From Motiliproteus sp047633175 (GTDB lineage: Bacteria; Pseudomonadota; Gammaproteobacteria; Pseudomonadales; Balneatricaceae): 64,000 nucleotides of DNA. Position numbers and translations under genes: made by a program. Positions 18,388 to 27,342 of the stretch are shown here, piece after piece. Where the stretch lies: assembly GCA_047633175.1 (NCBI GenBank), contig JBLIEQ010000009.1, forward strand, positions 59,635 to 123,634. The letters are read 5' to 3'. Below the pieces are notes generated by a model. That model saw only the letters and a list, made by a program, of their open reading frames with translations. It was not told the origin of the DNA and made no database searches. How positions within the stretch are numbered: position 1 is the first letter of the stretch; the number at the start of each line of letters is the position of its first letter.

Positions 18388-18741
18388 CTAATTTGATTCC
18401 TGACTGTTGCGTTTAATATTGATGCTAGATCCCAGGTGTAGCGGGATGCGTCGTTTACCCTTTTTAAGCACCACGGTTCCTGACTCAATCGATACCAGCT
18501 CGGCACCACCTACGGAGTCTCCCTGGCGCATCCAGACGCCATTGACTACTGCCTGACGGCCCTGGGTGCCGATTCGAATCATCTGCAGCTGCCAGGGGCT
18601 GGCCTTTACATTCAATGTTGCCGCACCATTGCCTGACTGTGCCGGGGGACGGGTCGGATCGACCGCCGCCTGACTGGGCAACGTCACACTCGACACGGCA
18701 AGCACCGCCAATAGGATCCCCGTCCAGCTGCGATTAAACAC
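18388..18741 (-). CDS. mshK: MSHA biogenesis protein MshK
   Basis: 117 residues with a signal peptide (cleavage near SQA at 24-26) and a DPTRPP segment just after it, typical of MshK and of the PilP-like periplasmic proteins. The C-terminal part (KGKRRIPLHLG) resembles the homology region that contacts the secretin. It overlaps mshJ by 8 bp and abuts mshL. Confidence 0.85.
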   Translation of the reverse strand: MFNRSWTGILLAVLAVSSVTLPSQAAVDPTRPPAQSGNGAATLNVKASPWQLQMIRIGTQGRQAVVNGVWMRQGDSVGGAELVSIESGTVVLKKGKRRIPLHLGSSINIKRNSQESN

Positions 18742-19408
18742 CTAACCACTCCTTCGTCGAACTGAGGGTATACATCAGCAGCGTCACCCGAGCTTTAGGG
18801 TAGCCGCCAACCTGGTAATCGATGCTGTCCCAGAAGAGTGATTTGTTCGACTGCTCAACCGCTTGCAAGAAGCCCTGCACCTCAAAAAAGCCCCCTTCGA
18901 GCACCAGCTTCAGATCATGCCGAAAGATCCCCAGGGCGACGGCCGCCGCCTCTTGAGTCTCAGTCTCAGTCTCAGTCTCAGAAATATCGATCCTGATCGG
19001 TGTTGCTTTATGCACCGACAGCACTCTGACCCCCTGATGTTTTCGCAAGATCTGCTGCAGCAACTCGACCATCTCCAGCGGCTTCACCATCGCGGCAGTG
19101 CTTAGTTTCTGCTGCTTCTCAAGCACCTCAATCTGGCCCATAAAAACTTGGATCTGCCCCTGTAAAGCCTCGTTAGGATCTTTTACTACCAGCGCCTCGG
19201 CCATGGCATAATCGAGCGTGGCCTGAGCACTTGCAGACTGAAGGTTTAGCCGCGTACTGGTCTGCGTTGCGCTTTGCTGCTGTGCCGGTTCGATCCAATA
19301 GCTAAACGCGGGAAAGGCCAATGCCACAAGTAGAACGATCAGGATCAGTACTCGCTCACGCAGACTCATGGCATTAAAAGATGCGGCCCAGCTCCGTACA
19401 TTATCCAT
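18734..19408 (-). CDS. mshJ: MSHA biogenesis protein MshJ (PilO-like)
   Basis: About 224 residues from ATG 19408. An N-terminal membrane helix (LILIVLLVALAFPAFSYWI) is followed by a coiled-coil and a ferredoxin-like PilO-type domain. A run of the hexamer GTCTCA on the plus strand (18957-18981) encodes an ETETETET stretch near residue 150 and may change length by slippage while keeping frame. It overlaps the neighbouring genes by a few bases on both sides. Confidence 0.83.
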   Translation of the reverse strand: MDNVRSWAASFNAMSLRERVLILIVLLVALAFPAFSYWIEPAQQQSATQTSTRLNLQSASAQATLDYAMAEALVVKDPNEALQGQIQVFMGQIEVLEKQQKLSTAAMVKPLEMVELLQQILRKHQGVRVLSVHKATPIRIDISETETETETQEAAAVALGIFRHDLKLVLEGGFFEVQGFLQAVEQSNKSLFWDSIDYQVGGYPKARVTLLMYTLSSTKEWLGV

Positions 19409-20006
19409 CGGCCCGTTCCCCCTTAGGTCGGCTACCACTAAGCATAAATCCGATTCCGGAAGGTGCTTCAGTCAGTTCAAACTGATCGAACTGCGCATTC
19501 TGATAGGCCGAAGTCCGACCCAGACGCTTCATATATTTTGGCATTAGCGTCGCATTGTGTGCATGCCCCTGAAGGGTGATCTTGGCACCGTTTTGACTCG
19601 CCTGGATCCGCGTTAACCAGACCCCCGCGACCACCTGCTCTGACAGGCCGATAAACAGCGGGGAAAAGATACCACTTCCTGGCGGCACCATCTCCACCAA
19701 CAGCTCACCAAAATGACGCCGTGCGGACAGCTCCTGATGCAGCTGGTCGCGTGTCTGACGAAGTGCTGGCAATTCGTTTTTAGGACGTTTGCTCTCAAGT
19801 AGAATCTCAATCTTGGTAGCCAGCGCTGCATTCTGCTGCTTCAGCGCCGCTACCTCCTGCTTTAGCTGGCTCAGTCCCTGGGTTTCCCGCACCCCGACCG
19901 TTACCAGCAATAACATCACGCCGAGCACCAGCAGCAGCACTGTCTGTGCCGATACCGGGGTTTTCACCCGCTCGCGTTTTACATAGAGATTGATCTGCTG
20001 CTTCAT
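19401..20006 (-). CDS. MSHA biogenesis PilN-like protein (MshI2)
   Basis: 201 residues. MKQQINLY at the N-terminus is the short motif by which PilN-like proteins bind the cytoplasmic PilM/MshI partner. A membrane helix (about 20-41), a coiled coil and a PilN domain follow. It works with MshI and MshJ in the inner-membrane alignment complex. The start overlaps the mshI stop (ATGA). The name MshI2 is used in Shewanella-type loci. Confidence 0.83.
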   Translation of the reverse strand: MKQQINLYVKRERVKTPVSAQTVLLLVLGVMLLLVTVGVRETQGLSQLKQEVAALKQQNAALATKIEILLESKRPKNELPALRQTRDQLHQELSARRHFGELLVEMVPPGSGIFSPLFIGLSEQVVAGVWLTRIQASQNGAKITLQGHAHNATLMPKYMKRLGRTSAYQNAQFDQFELTEAPSGIGFMLSGSRPKGERADG

Positions 20007-20875
20007 GCCGGGTTCTCCGGTAGTACAGCCGCTACAGCCAGCATCACCTGCATCTGCAGTGCCGGTGTCAGTGACGGTTCACAGTTAAAATATGCACCCA
20101 GATCCAGTTGCACCAGTTCAACCTCGAGGTTATTTCGCAGCTGCCGCAACAGAGGGGTCTCGCCCGGCTGCACAGGACACACCAGTATGCGAAGACAGGG
20201 CGACTTGCCGATCTGGCTATCGAAATAATCCAACGAGCGCTGCAGATCCAACACGATATTGCCCGCCCGGGCTTCGATATCCTCGACATCGGTCGCGGTT
20301 AAAGCCACGGGAGTATCCACCTTGCGGGTCAGATACAGATTATCTTCAGAGACTAAATTGATAATGCCGGTAGGTGTTTGCAGTCCGAGAATAGCGGTAC
20401 CTAGGGTATCCCCTTCCAGGGTCTTGAGTCGCAGCAATGCCAATTCCGGAATCTCGATCGCCTCGAGTGTCAAACCGGCTTCCAGCGTCAACGAGAGGAT
20501 ATCCCGGGATAGTGATGGCTCGATAATAGCCACATACAGCATCTTGCTGCGACCACGATAGGCATCTTCCGGCAGTGGGAAGTAGTCGATCACCGAGTCC
20601 GTGGTATCGAAGGAGACCATATCCTTGATTCGCCAGCGCAATGCCTCTCTCATCTCAGCATCGGGCACAGCAGGCGCTTCAACCAGCAGCAGACTGTAGT
20701 CTTTAGGCTGTAAAACCCAGGTCGTGGCGCACCCGGCTACTCCCCAGTCATGCACGGCGGATTTTAATAACTCGGGCGTATCGATGCGGCACCGATCCAG
20801 CTGCTGACAGCGCAATGGCTGCGGCTGACGCTCATCGTAATAGGCAAACCCGAGCCCATCCTCATTAAGCGTCAA
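20003..20875 (-). CDS. mshI: MSHA biogenesis protein MshI (PilM-like), start uncertain
   Basis: A PilM-like actin-fold protein that in type IV pilus systems binds the N-terminus of the PilN partner. The coordinates use the first recognised start codon, TTG at 20875 (290 residues), but the reading frame continues upstream. The in-frame codons from an ATC at 20920 encode IRFFIEKKSGRGRVG, which looks like the missing MshI N-terminus, and AAGAGGAAGG lies 5 bp before that ATC. There is no ATG or GTG between them. The true start is therefore probably further upstream, perhaps at a rare ATC codon. First gene of the msh operon in this window. Confidence 0.8.
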   Translation of the reverse strand: MTLNEDGLGFAYYDERQPQPLRCQQLDRCRIDTPELLKSAVHDWGVAGCATTWVLQPKDYSLLLVEAPAVPDAEMREALRWRIKDMVSFDTTDSVIDYFPLPEDAYRGRSKMLYVAIIEPSLSRDILSLTLEAGLTLEAIEIPELALLRLKTLEGDTLGTAILGLQTPTGIINLVSEDNLYLTRKVDTPVALTATDVEDIEARAGNIVLDLQRSLDYFDSQIGKSPCLRILVCPVQPGETPLLRQLRNNLEVELVQLDLGAYFNCEPSLTPALQMQVMLAVAAVLPENPA

Positions 20876-20935
20876 CCCTACACGCCCACGACCTGATTTT
20901 TTTTCGATAAAAAATCTGATAAGAGCCTTCCTCTT

Positions 20936-21282
20936 ATGTCTATAAACTGCAAACCCTAATATAGAATTTATTACAAGTGCCTATAACTTATCATGCAAGT
21001 AGTAATTATCACTACAATTATTTTTCCTATGTATGAGTTAGTTGTCACCTATTAATGGGATGCAGAGCGCTGGCACAATCGTGTTTTTACGCGACCTATA
21101 CAGCAACCGTGCTGCCATTGAGGTCGGACGGGGAAAATCATCGAGAATCCACCGTTATGAGCCGGCATCACTGTCGGTTAGTTAGCGCTGCAGGGGGCAT
21201 ATCAACGCACTCAGTTAACAATGTCGTCCAGGGGTTCTTGACTCTTATCCGCTGTAAGTGTCTAATGCGTCTCGATTGCGTA
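20936..21282. other. Intergenic region upstream of mshI and tRNA-Phe
   Basis: No gene is supported here. The part next to mshI (20936-21050) is AT-rich and probably contains the msh operon promoter. Open frames across the rest run through the tRNA gene and have no family features. Confidence 0.5.
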
Positions 21283-21358
21283 GCCCGGATAGCTCAGTCG
21301 GTAGAGCAGAGGATTGAAAATCCTCGTGTCGGCGGTTCGATTCCGTCTCCGGGCACCA
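21283..21358 (+). tRNA. tRNA-Phe (anticodon GAA)
   Basis: The 76-nt cloverleaf is complete. Acceptor GCCCGGA pairs with TCCGGGC. The D loop is AGCTCAGTCGGTAGAGC, the anticodon stem-loop GAGGATTGAAAATCCTC has GAA, the T arm GGCGGTTCGATTCCGTC is standard, and the 3' CCA is encoded. An intrinsic terminator follows within 10 bp. Confidence 0.98.
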
Positions 21359-21366
21359 ACACTTCT

Positions 21367-21397
21367 AAGGCTTGCAGCGATTGCAGGCCTTTTTTTG
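21367..21397 (+). terminator. Intrinsic terminator after tRNA-Phe
   Basis: AAGGCTTGCA pairs with TGCAGGCCT (one mismatch or GT pair) around CGAT and is followed by TTTTTTTGTTTT. Confidence 0.85.
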
Positions 21398-21455
21398 TTT
21401 TGGAAGATAATAAACTGGGTTATTGATCTGTTCAGGGCGGGGGCTTTTGTAGGCG

Positions 21456-21571
21456 GGCCGTTAAGCGCTCCTGCATGGACGGCACTCACTACGTCCCTGT
21501 AGCTCGGCCGTTAAGCGCTCCTGCATGGACGGCACTCACTACGTCCCTGTAGCTTGGCTTCAGCCTGACAC
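21456..21571. repeat. 50-bp tandem repeat, two copies plus tail
   Basis: The 50-bp unit starting at GGCCGTTAAGCGCTCCTGCA occurs twice in tandem (21456-21505 and 21506-21555) and ends with CTTCAGCCTGACA. A single copy is at 30321-30386, between ridA and the exporter gene. A related 50-bp tandem pair is at 36926-37047. All copies end ACGTCCCTGT followed by a CTTCAGCC element. The sequence is non-coding. Confidence 0.85.
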
Positions 21572-21708
21572 CGTTTTTTGGATGAAATAAGAGGTCAGGC
21601 CGCGCCGTAATAGCTCAAGAGTACATCGCCAAATAAAAGGCTATGTCCTAGTTAAGTGTTGCGACCGGCAACTGGTGCTAACCAAAAGATCACCTGCAGG
21701 CAGGCTCC

Positions 21709-21866
21709 TGATACCTAAAAGCTGTAAAAGTGTCAAATGTAAGGCCTGACCCCCTTCTGCCTGCTGATACCTAAAAGCTGTAAAAGTGTCAAATGTAAGG
21801 CCTGACCCCCTTCTGCCTGACCCCCTTCTGCCCAATGTAAGGCCTGACCCCCTTCTGCCCCCTGCA
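21709..21866. repeat. 56-bp tandem repeat carrying a TAAGGCCTGACCCC core
   Basis: Two 56-bp units (about 21709-21764 and 21765-21820) are followed by partial units. A 34-bp part (21720-21753, again at 21776-21809) recurs exactly but inverted at 29752-29785. Cores of this type are common in marine gammaproteobacteria next to REP-like elements; that link is from memory and is not shown here. It lies between mshQ and tRNA-Phe. Confidence 0.8.
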
Positions 21867-21886
21867 GCCATTGGTCCATTAGTCCA

Positions 21887-24800
21887 TTAGTCCATTAGCG
21901 TATCAGGATCGATCGCCTGATAGATAATCCCATCGTTACCCCGGTATTCACCAAAGGAGGCGACTGCTGAAGGGCTGTCATCATAAGCACCATCATTATC
22001 CCAATCATATTTCAACCACTCATAGGCATCATAGAAGACGCCTATTTCTCCTTGTTTCCCTTCGCCGGGAGCCTCTAATTCAAGAGCCTGAGTCTTGCCC
22101 GCCAAGAATGCCCCCTCTCCTCCCAGTACAGCGGTAAGTGCGGGATCTAAGCTAATGTTAGTCAGTGCGATTTTACCTGCGTCGTAACGGGTAAAATTAT
22201 CATCTGTGACGACACTAAAGGCATCCCCATTAAAATATTCAAGTTGCAGCGGTTGAGGGATATTATACATTTCAGGTCCCGAACTATTTTTCAGCAGTAA
22301 GCGACCAAATCGAATCTCTACACCTGTGGGTGACGCATCCGCAGTGCTTGTGGCGCTGACGTCATCTGCATCTTTGAGAGTAGCGATAGAAAAGTTGATA
22401 GCGGACGTAAAGGGCGCCACCCGTGCGTTGGCAGAACGATTATAGAAAAAGTTATCCTCCGCCGAGAAGTGATAATGCAAAACCCCTCTAGGTAGAGCAA
22501 CACTTGGGAATACGGTCGTATCATATTGACTCAGGGTGCCCGGATACATAGTGGCCGTTAAGGGTAGAATATTGCCATCAGACCCTGTCGCCACCCGGTC
22601 TGACGTCGGTACACTGATGCTAATATCGGAACCGATGAGTTTCATGTAATCATTGGCGCTACCCTCTTCATCCTCATAATAGTTTTGAGTAATAGCACCC
22701 TGTTTATTGTAGGCCGTAATAGCCAATATAGGGCTGGTTAAGTAGGAGATCGCACCCACACTATTCGTCGCTTCGTCCTTTTGGCCGCTATAGGCGGTAA
22801 AGGCGACTCCCGAACCATAGGTCGTATGAAAAACACCCGCGTCTACTACGGTTTGGGTAAAGTGATCGGGGATAAAGCGGCCAATATTAATCGTGGTAGC
22901 AGGAACGACAATACCCGCATTACCGTAGTCGCTGTCTTGGACGTCCAGAGTAAGCAAACCCACTTCTGAATACCGTGCAGCCGCATAAGAAGACAGTCCC
23001 GAAGAAAACCCGGTCAGCGTGACATCCTGGAATCCCGCACTGGTGCTGATTGCTAATACTGGAGCCGCTGCATAGGTCAGCTCACCATCGACACTGCCGC
23101 TCAGGGTAGGCCCGGCACGCCCTAGCTTTAGCTGTATCTGTCCCGATGAATAGTTCGGCGTGATATCACCAAGGCTGTTGATTGCGGTTAGGGTTAACGT
23201 AAAATCTGCGCCTGCTTTATGAGTAGGCGTTGCCGTGGCGGTCGCACCATTTAACACCGTGGTTCCTGAGGTTGCACTAACCGAGGTTGCACTGACGACG
23301 AGCTCATAAGGACTTACCCAGAACGCATTACTGCTGCCAGATATAGTCACGCCGTCCAGGTCATATTGGGCATATAAGCGAATCTGTCCTGCATCTTTAT
23401 AAAGGGGTGTTGGAATTTCCGCAATACCCTCGGCGTCAAAGACCAGTCCGGTAGAGGTGAAGTCCGAGTATTTCGCAATATCATTGCCACCAATACTAAA
23501 ACTGAGACCACTAACGCCACCGGGAGCGACATTTTTCTGCGAAAAGTCTATCGCCTTATTACCGGAAAGCAGACTTTCGCAGACACCGTTGTTATTTGCG
23601 ACGGCCTGTAACCTGAGAGGAAAAGTTGTTCCAGCTATCTGGTTTGTAATAATTGACGAACCTGAACTACCATTTAAAAATATAAAGCCAGCATCAGCAA
23701 ACACTAATTCACAACTGGCCGTACTGCCCTTAGAACATACTGTCGGGTTGGTTGCTGTGATCGATGCATCCAGTGATAACAGGGTTGGCTCAGGCCGCGT
23801 ATAGGCAATGCTGGCAGTACCTCTGCCTGTAAATGTAATATTATCAGTGACTGAAACAGATCCTGTCGAACTAGGCCCCGTCGCCTTAACATCTAGCGTA
23901 ACTGTGTCAGTACTTAGCGTACAAGAACCTTCATCGGCATTGGTACAGGCCTCAATGGTAACCGTCTCAGCATCACAGGTCAGGCCCTGACCATCATGAA
24001 TGATTCGATAATGATCTATCTGTGCGATTGACCGAGGCCCGCAACCCTCCGCTCCAATGATGCTTCCGGCACCTAAGCTGACATAGTCGTTAGTGGTAAG
24101 CAGACCGCCACAGGTACCACCGATGCCTTCGAGTGTCGTGCCTGTCCCTGTGCTGATGTAAGTATCAGCAAAAAAAGTACCTAGCAGCTCAGCATTTGCG
24201 CCTGCGGAGATGTAAGTATTTGAATTCCAGGTAATCGTGCTGCCGGGGGTGACATTCTCCAATAGAATTTTGGTACTCGCACCCAAGGCAATATAGCTTT
24301 CACTATGGATAAGCCAATGGCCCTCCTCGCCTTCGCCATCAAAGGTGAGGAGACTGCCCGCAACCGTCGTCATCTCCGTTTCTGTGTAATAGATACCTTT
24401 TTTGAGTGTGGTGTGGCTTATCGACGCTGGAAGCTTAATGGCCCCTGGATCTGTTCTCATCGCGCGCAGCTGTACTTGCACCTCATGGAGTTGTTCCTGC
24501 TGATCCTCAAACGTCTCAGCACTACCCTCTGTAATCTTGCCACCAACACGGGCCCCTGCGCCGACTGTGACAGCGGCTCCGGCCGTGGCATCACCTTCCA
24601 CCACGGCACCCCCTTCAAGTGTTACCGCGGCAGTTCCGGCCTGAGCATTGCCATTGACTATGGCAGACGCGCCCAGTGTCAGGGCGACTTCGGCCTGAGC
24701 ATTGCCATCGATCAATCCAGACGCGCCCAGTGTCATGGCGGCTCCGGCCGTCGCATTACCATAGATTTTTGCAGCCTCGCCCGTCGTCAGGTAGTCGCCG

Positions 24801-24910
24801 GAATAGATTATCAGGCTATCTAAGGGGGCATCCAGCTCAGGCGTAGCCGCTTGCGCGCTAGAGAGAACACAAAGTATCGGGATAAAAAATAACTGCTTTT
24901 TATAGTTCAT
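21887..24910 (-). CDS. mshQ: MshQ-like surface protein with N-terminal ice-binding-like domain
   Basis: A 1007-residue exported protein (signal peptide 1-21, cleaved near SAQA). Residues about 45-125 are four 18-20-residue repeats of the type G-x-A-x-G-x-A-x-T-x-G-A, likely beta-helix rungs. Residues about 130-290 resemble the DUF3494 ice-binding-like or adhesin fold (KGIYYTETEMTTVAGSLLTF; TISTGTGTTLEGIG). The C-terminal half is the MshQ domain (DUF6701): IGRFIPDHF near 690 and FGEYRGNDG near the end. ATG 24910 is chosen for the signal peptide. In Vibrio mshQ ends the msh operon; here it is upstream, beyond the tRNA. The protein is probably a pilus-associated adhesin. Confidence 0.82.
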   Translation of the reverse strand: MNYKKQLFFIPILCVLSSAQAATPELDAPLDSLIIYSGDYLTTGEAAKIYGNATAGAAMTLGASGLIDGNAQAEVALTLGASAIVNGNAQAGTAAVTLEGGAVVEGDATAGAAVTVGAGARVGGKITEGSAETFEDQQEQLHEVQVQLRAMRTDPGAIKLPASISHTTLKKGIYYTETEMTTVAGSLLTFDGEGEEGHWLIHSESYIALGASTKILLENVTPGSTITWNSNTYISAGANAELLGTFFADTYISTGTGTTLEGIGGTCGGLLTTNDYVSLGAGSIIGAEGCGPRSIAQIDHYRIIHDGQGLTCDAETVTIEACTNADEGSCTLSTDTVTLDVKATGPSSTGSVSVTDNITFTGRGTASIAYTRPEPTLLSLDASITATNPTVCSKGSTASCELVFADAGFIFLNGSSGSSIITNQIAGTTFPLRLQAVANNNGVCESLLSGNKAIDFSQKNVAPGGVSGLSFSIGGNDIAKYSDFTSTGLVFDAEGIAEIPTPLYKDAGQIRLYAQYDLDGVTISGSSNAFWVSPYELVVSATSVSATSGTTVLNGATATATPTHKAGADFTLTLTAINSLGDITPNYSSGQIQLKLGRAGPTLSGSVDGELTYAAAPVLAISTSAGFQDVTLTGFSSGLSSYAAARYSEVGLLTLDVQDSDYGNAGIVVPATTINIGRFIPDHFTQTVVDAGVFHTTYGSGVAFTAYSGQKDEATNSVGAISYLTSPILAITAYNKQGAITQNYYEDEEGSANDYMKLIGSDISISVPTSDRVATGSDGNILPLTATMYPGTLSQYDTTVFPSVALPRGVLHYHFSAEDNFFYNRSANARVAPFTSAINFSIATLKDADDVSATSTADASPTGVEIRFGRLLLKNSSGPEMYNIPQPLQLEYFNGDAFSVVTDDNFTRYDAGKIALTNISLDPALTAVLGGEGAFLAGKTQALELEAPGEGKQGEIGVFYDAYEWLKYDWDNDGAYDDSPSAVASFGEYRGNDGIIYQAIDPDTLMD

Positions 24911-24931
24911 AATATAATTTTTACACCTCAA

Positions 24932-25621
24932 CTTTCGGAATTTAAAATCAGCGGGTGTCTCTTTTTGTTAACACCGCTACTGTCTCAAAAACCTTCCCCT
25001 GGGAGACTGGCCGAGAACAGACTGACCTACTGCAAAACTCTCGCTACTATCGCTACTATCGCTACTATCGCTATTCTCGATCAGCCTCTTTGCTGAATTA
25101 CCGGCTGGGCTTTCAAAACTCAGCCAAACCTCCGCGCATTGCTCTCACCGCGAGTTAAGCGGCCAACAGGGTTGAATGCAACGCTAACACCGCAGTCACC
25201 CTTAAGGGTAATTCGGATGACTCAGCCATCAGCATAACCGTCTGTTGAGCTGAACAGGACGGTAATGGGGTGTACTTTCTAAGCACGTATTCTTGGTGTG
25301 AACTCTGCGGGGATATGTGTCATCATGAGCTTCCCAATGGCCTCAATGGCCTCAATGGAAAATTTAAGTTCACTCATTTCATTGTTCTAATTGTTCTTTT
25401 ACCCTTTTTTCGACCATTTAGCAACAGTACCCCCTCGGGACGCGCCCGATAGCACTCAACACAGGGTAGGGTTAGGTACTTGAAACACAGCGGCCTTAGC
25501 AACTAAAAGCTAGGCTGTCACGGTACGCCTGATCAGCCTCTTCGCTCAGCCTCTGGTAGCCTGAAGACCGCTATCCTGCCACCGGGAAGGGAGCCCTGAT
25601 CGTCCCCCGTGTGAGGAGGGG
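24932..25621. other. Gene-free spacer with short repeats
   Basis: No gene is supported in about 690 bp. It contains the second copy of the 33-bp repeat found inside the MSHA operon (24999-25031), a 9-bp microsatellite (CGCTACTAT units, 25042-25078) and a duplicated CCTCAATGG (about 25339-25356). The part near 25506-25615 has GC-rich inverted segments downstream of the ABC ATPase gene that may form a terminator, without a clear T run. Confidence 0.5.
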
Positions 25622-26428
25622 TTAGCTCAACAGCAGGCTGTCGTCCGCCAGCTGCTCGCCTTCGCTGCGCTCGAACAGTGCCAGCAGATCTTTGACCTCG
25701 AGCCCCTCGCGATCCGCACCAGCCACATCGAAGGCGACTCGCCCGCCATGCAGCATCAGGGTGCGCTGCCCCACCTCCAGCGCCTGCTTCATGCTGTGGG
25801 TCACCATCAACGCGGTCAGGTTCTGCTCTTTGATAATCTCACGAGTCAGCTCCAGTACGAAGGCGCCGGTCTTGGGATCCAGGGCCGCGGTATGCTCATC
25901 CAGCAGCAGGATCTGCATCGGCTGCAGGGTCGCCATCAGCAGGCTGACCGCCTGCCGCTGCCCGCCGGAGAGCAGCCCCATGCGATCTTCAAGACGCAGC
26001 TCCAGCCCCAGTCCCAGCCGTTTCAAGCGCTGCACAAAGCGTTGCCGGTACTCGCGCCGCACCGCCCAGCCCAGCCCACGACCGCCACCGCGTTTCATGG
26101 CCAGCGCCAGGTTCTCTTCGATGCTGAGATTTTCGCAGGTGCCGGCCATCGGATCCTGAAACACCCGTGCCACATCGCGTGCACGGCGCCGGGTAGAGTG
26201 GCCGGTCACGCACTGATCGCCCAGGTAGATCTCGCCGGAGTCGACGCTGATCTCTCCAGAGATACTGTTAAGCAGGGTCGACTTACCCGCGCCATTGGAG
26301 CCAATCACGGTGACGAACTCACCCTCATTGATATAGATAGATAACCCGCACAGGGCGGGGTTCTCCACCGGCGTGCCCTTGGCGAAGGTAACCCGGATAT
26401 CCTTAATATCGATCATCTGGATCTCCAT
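25622..26428 (-). CDS. ABC transporter ATP-binding protein (TrpY-like)
   Basis: 268 residues, an ABC ATPase with Walker A GSNGAGKST (residues 43-51), signature LLSGGQRQA (about 153-161), Walker B ILLLDEH (about 172-178) and switch histidine THSM (about 210). It groups by context with the permease and PF04392-type binding protein upstream on the same strand. It overlaps the permease gene by 16 bp. A start at the fifth codon (ATG, MIDIKDI) is equally possible. It energises import of an unidentified small molecule. Confidence 0.88.
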   Translation of the reverse strand: MEIQMIDIKDIRVTFAKGTPVENPALCGLSIYINEGEFVTVIGSNGAGKSTLLNSISGEISVDSGEIYLGDQCVTGHSTRRRARDVARVFQDPMAGTCENLSIEENLALAMKRGGGRGLGWAVRREYRQRFVQRLKRLGLGLELRLEDRMGLLSGGQRQAVSLLMATLQPMQILLLDEHTAALDPKTGAFVLELTREIIKEQNLTALMVTHSMKQALEVGQRTLMLHGGRVAFDVAGADREGLEVKDLLALFERSEGEQLADDSLLLS

Positions 26429-27306
26429 TTGGCCAGGGTGTCACGCTTAAACTGTGGCAGGACGATCGCCAGTGCCACCAGCACGGCGGTGACCAGATTG
26501 AGATCCTGTGCCTTGAGGCCGATGAAATCCGCATTCAGCGCAAAGGCGATCACCAGCCGATAGAAGATCGAACCCAGCACACAGGCGACCACCGCCAGCA
26601 CGATAGTGCGGGTCGACAACAGGGCCTCGCCACCGATCACCGAGGCCAGACCGACCACGATCACCCCCACCCCCAGCGTTATATCGGCACTGCCCTGCGA
26701 CTGCGCGAACAGGCTCCCAGAGAGCGCCACCAGCGCATTGGAGAGCGCCATCCCCAGCATAATCATGCCACCTGTGGCCACGCCCTGAGCTCGCGCCATC
26801 CGCGCGTTGGCCCCGGTGGCCCGCATCGCCAGCCCCAGCTCCGACTTCAGGAACAGTACCAGCAGGGCACCGGCCAGCAGCACCACCAGCGTAAAGGCCA
26901 GCGGTGCGACCCAGTAATAGGGCAGACCATACGCCTCCAGCGGCGTCAGTACCGTCGTCTCGCCCAGCAGGGCCACATTGGGACGGCCCATGATGCGCAG
27001 GTTGACCGAATAGAGTGCGATCATGGTCAGGATCGATGCCAGCAGATGCAGAATTTTCAGCTTGACGTTCATCCAGGCGGTCACAAAGCCTGCGGCTGCG
27101 CCTGCGACCATCGCCAGCAGTGTCGCCAGCCAGGGGTTGAAGCCGGTGACGATCAGGCTCGCGGACACCGCCGCCCCCAGCGGGAAGCTGCCATCTACGG
27201 TCAGGTCTGGAAAGTCCAGAATTCTGAAGGATAGGTAGACCCCGAAGGCGACCAGACCGAACAACAAGCCGGTCTCTATAGCGCCAAGAAAGGCGATTTG
27301 ACTCAC
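26413..27306 (-). CDS. ABC transporter permease (TrpZ-like, BPD_transp_2 family)
   Basis: 297 residues with about eight or nine hydrophobic membrane segments and the branched-chain-type permease element (LDFPDLTVDGSFPLGA near residue 31, and GLSNALVA-like segments). It is an inner-membrane channel subunit that works with the downstream ATPase and the upstream binding protein. Only 36 bp separate it from the binding-protein gene. Confidence 0.87.
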   Translation of the reverse strand: MSQIAFLGAIETGLLFGLVAFGVYLSFRILDFPDLTVDGSFPLGAAVSASLIVTGFNPWLATLLAMVAGAAAGFVTAWMNVKLKILHLLASILTMIALYSVNLRIMGRPNVALLGETTVLTPLEAYGLPYYWVAPLAFTLVVLLAGALLVLFLKSELGLAMRATGANARMARAQGVATGGMIMLGMALSNALVALSGSLFAQSQGSADITLGVGVIVVGLASVIGGEALLSTRTIVLAVVACVLGSIFYRLVIAFALNADFIGLKAQDLNLVTAVLVALAIVLPQFKRDTLAKWRSR

Positions 27307-27342
27307 AGCCCGCTCCTGTTTCTGTTGTGGTTCATGTTCATG

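Noticed and set aside
21055..21426. Plus-strand frame of 123 codons
   Set aside because: It runs straight through the tRNA-Phe gene and has no family features.
21456..21571. Possible CRISPR array
   Set aside because: The 50-bp units are directly joined with no spacers and only two copies.
21641..21871. Minus-strand frame of 76 codons rich in Arg and Gly
   Set aside because: It is made of the 56-bp tandem repeats and is an artefact of their low complexity.
25042..25078. 9-bp microsatellite as a phase-variation switch
   Set aside because: It is in a gene-free spacer, too far from a start codon to control one.
25506..25620. Possible riboswitch downstream of the ABC genes
   Set aside because: GGGAAGGGAGCCC-like sequence recalled a cobalamin element, but the conserved core is absent and the site is at the 3' end of the operon.
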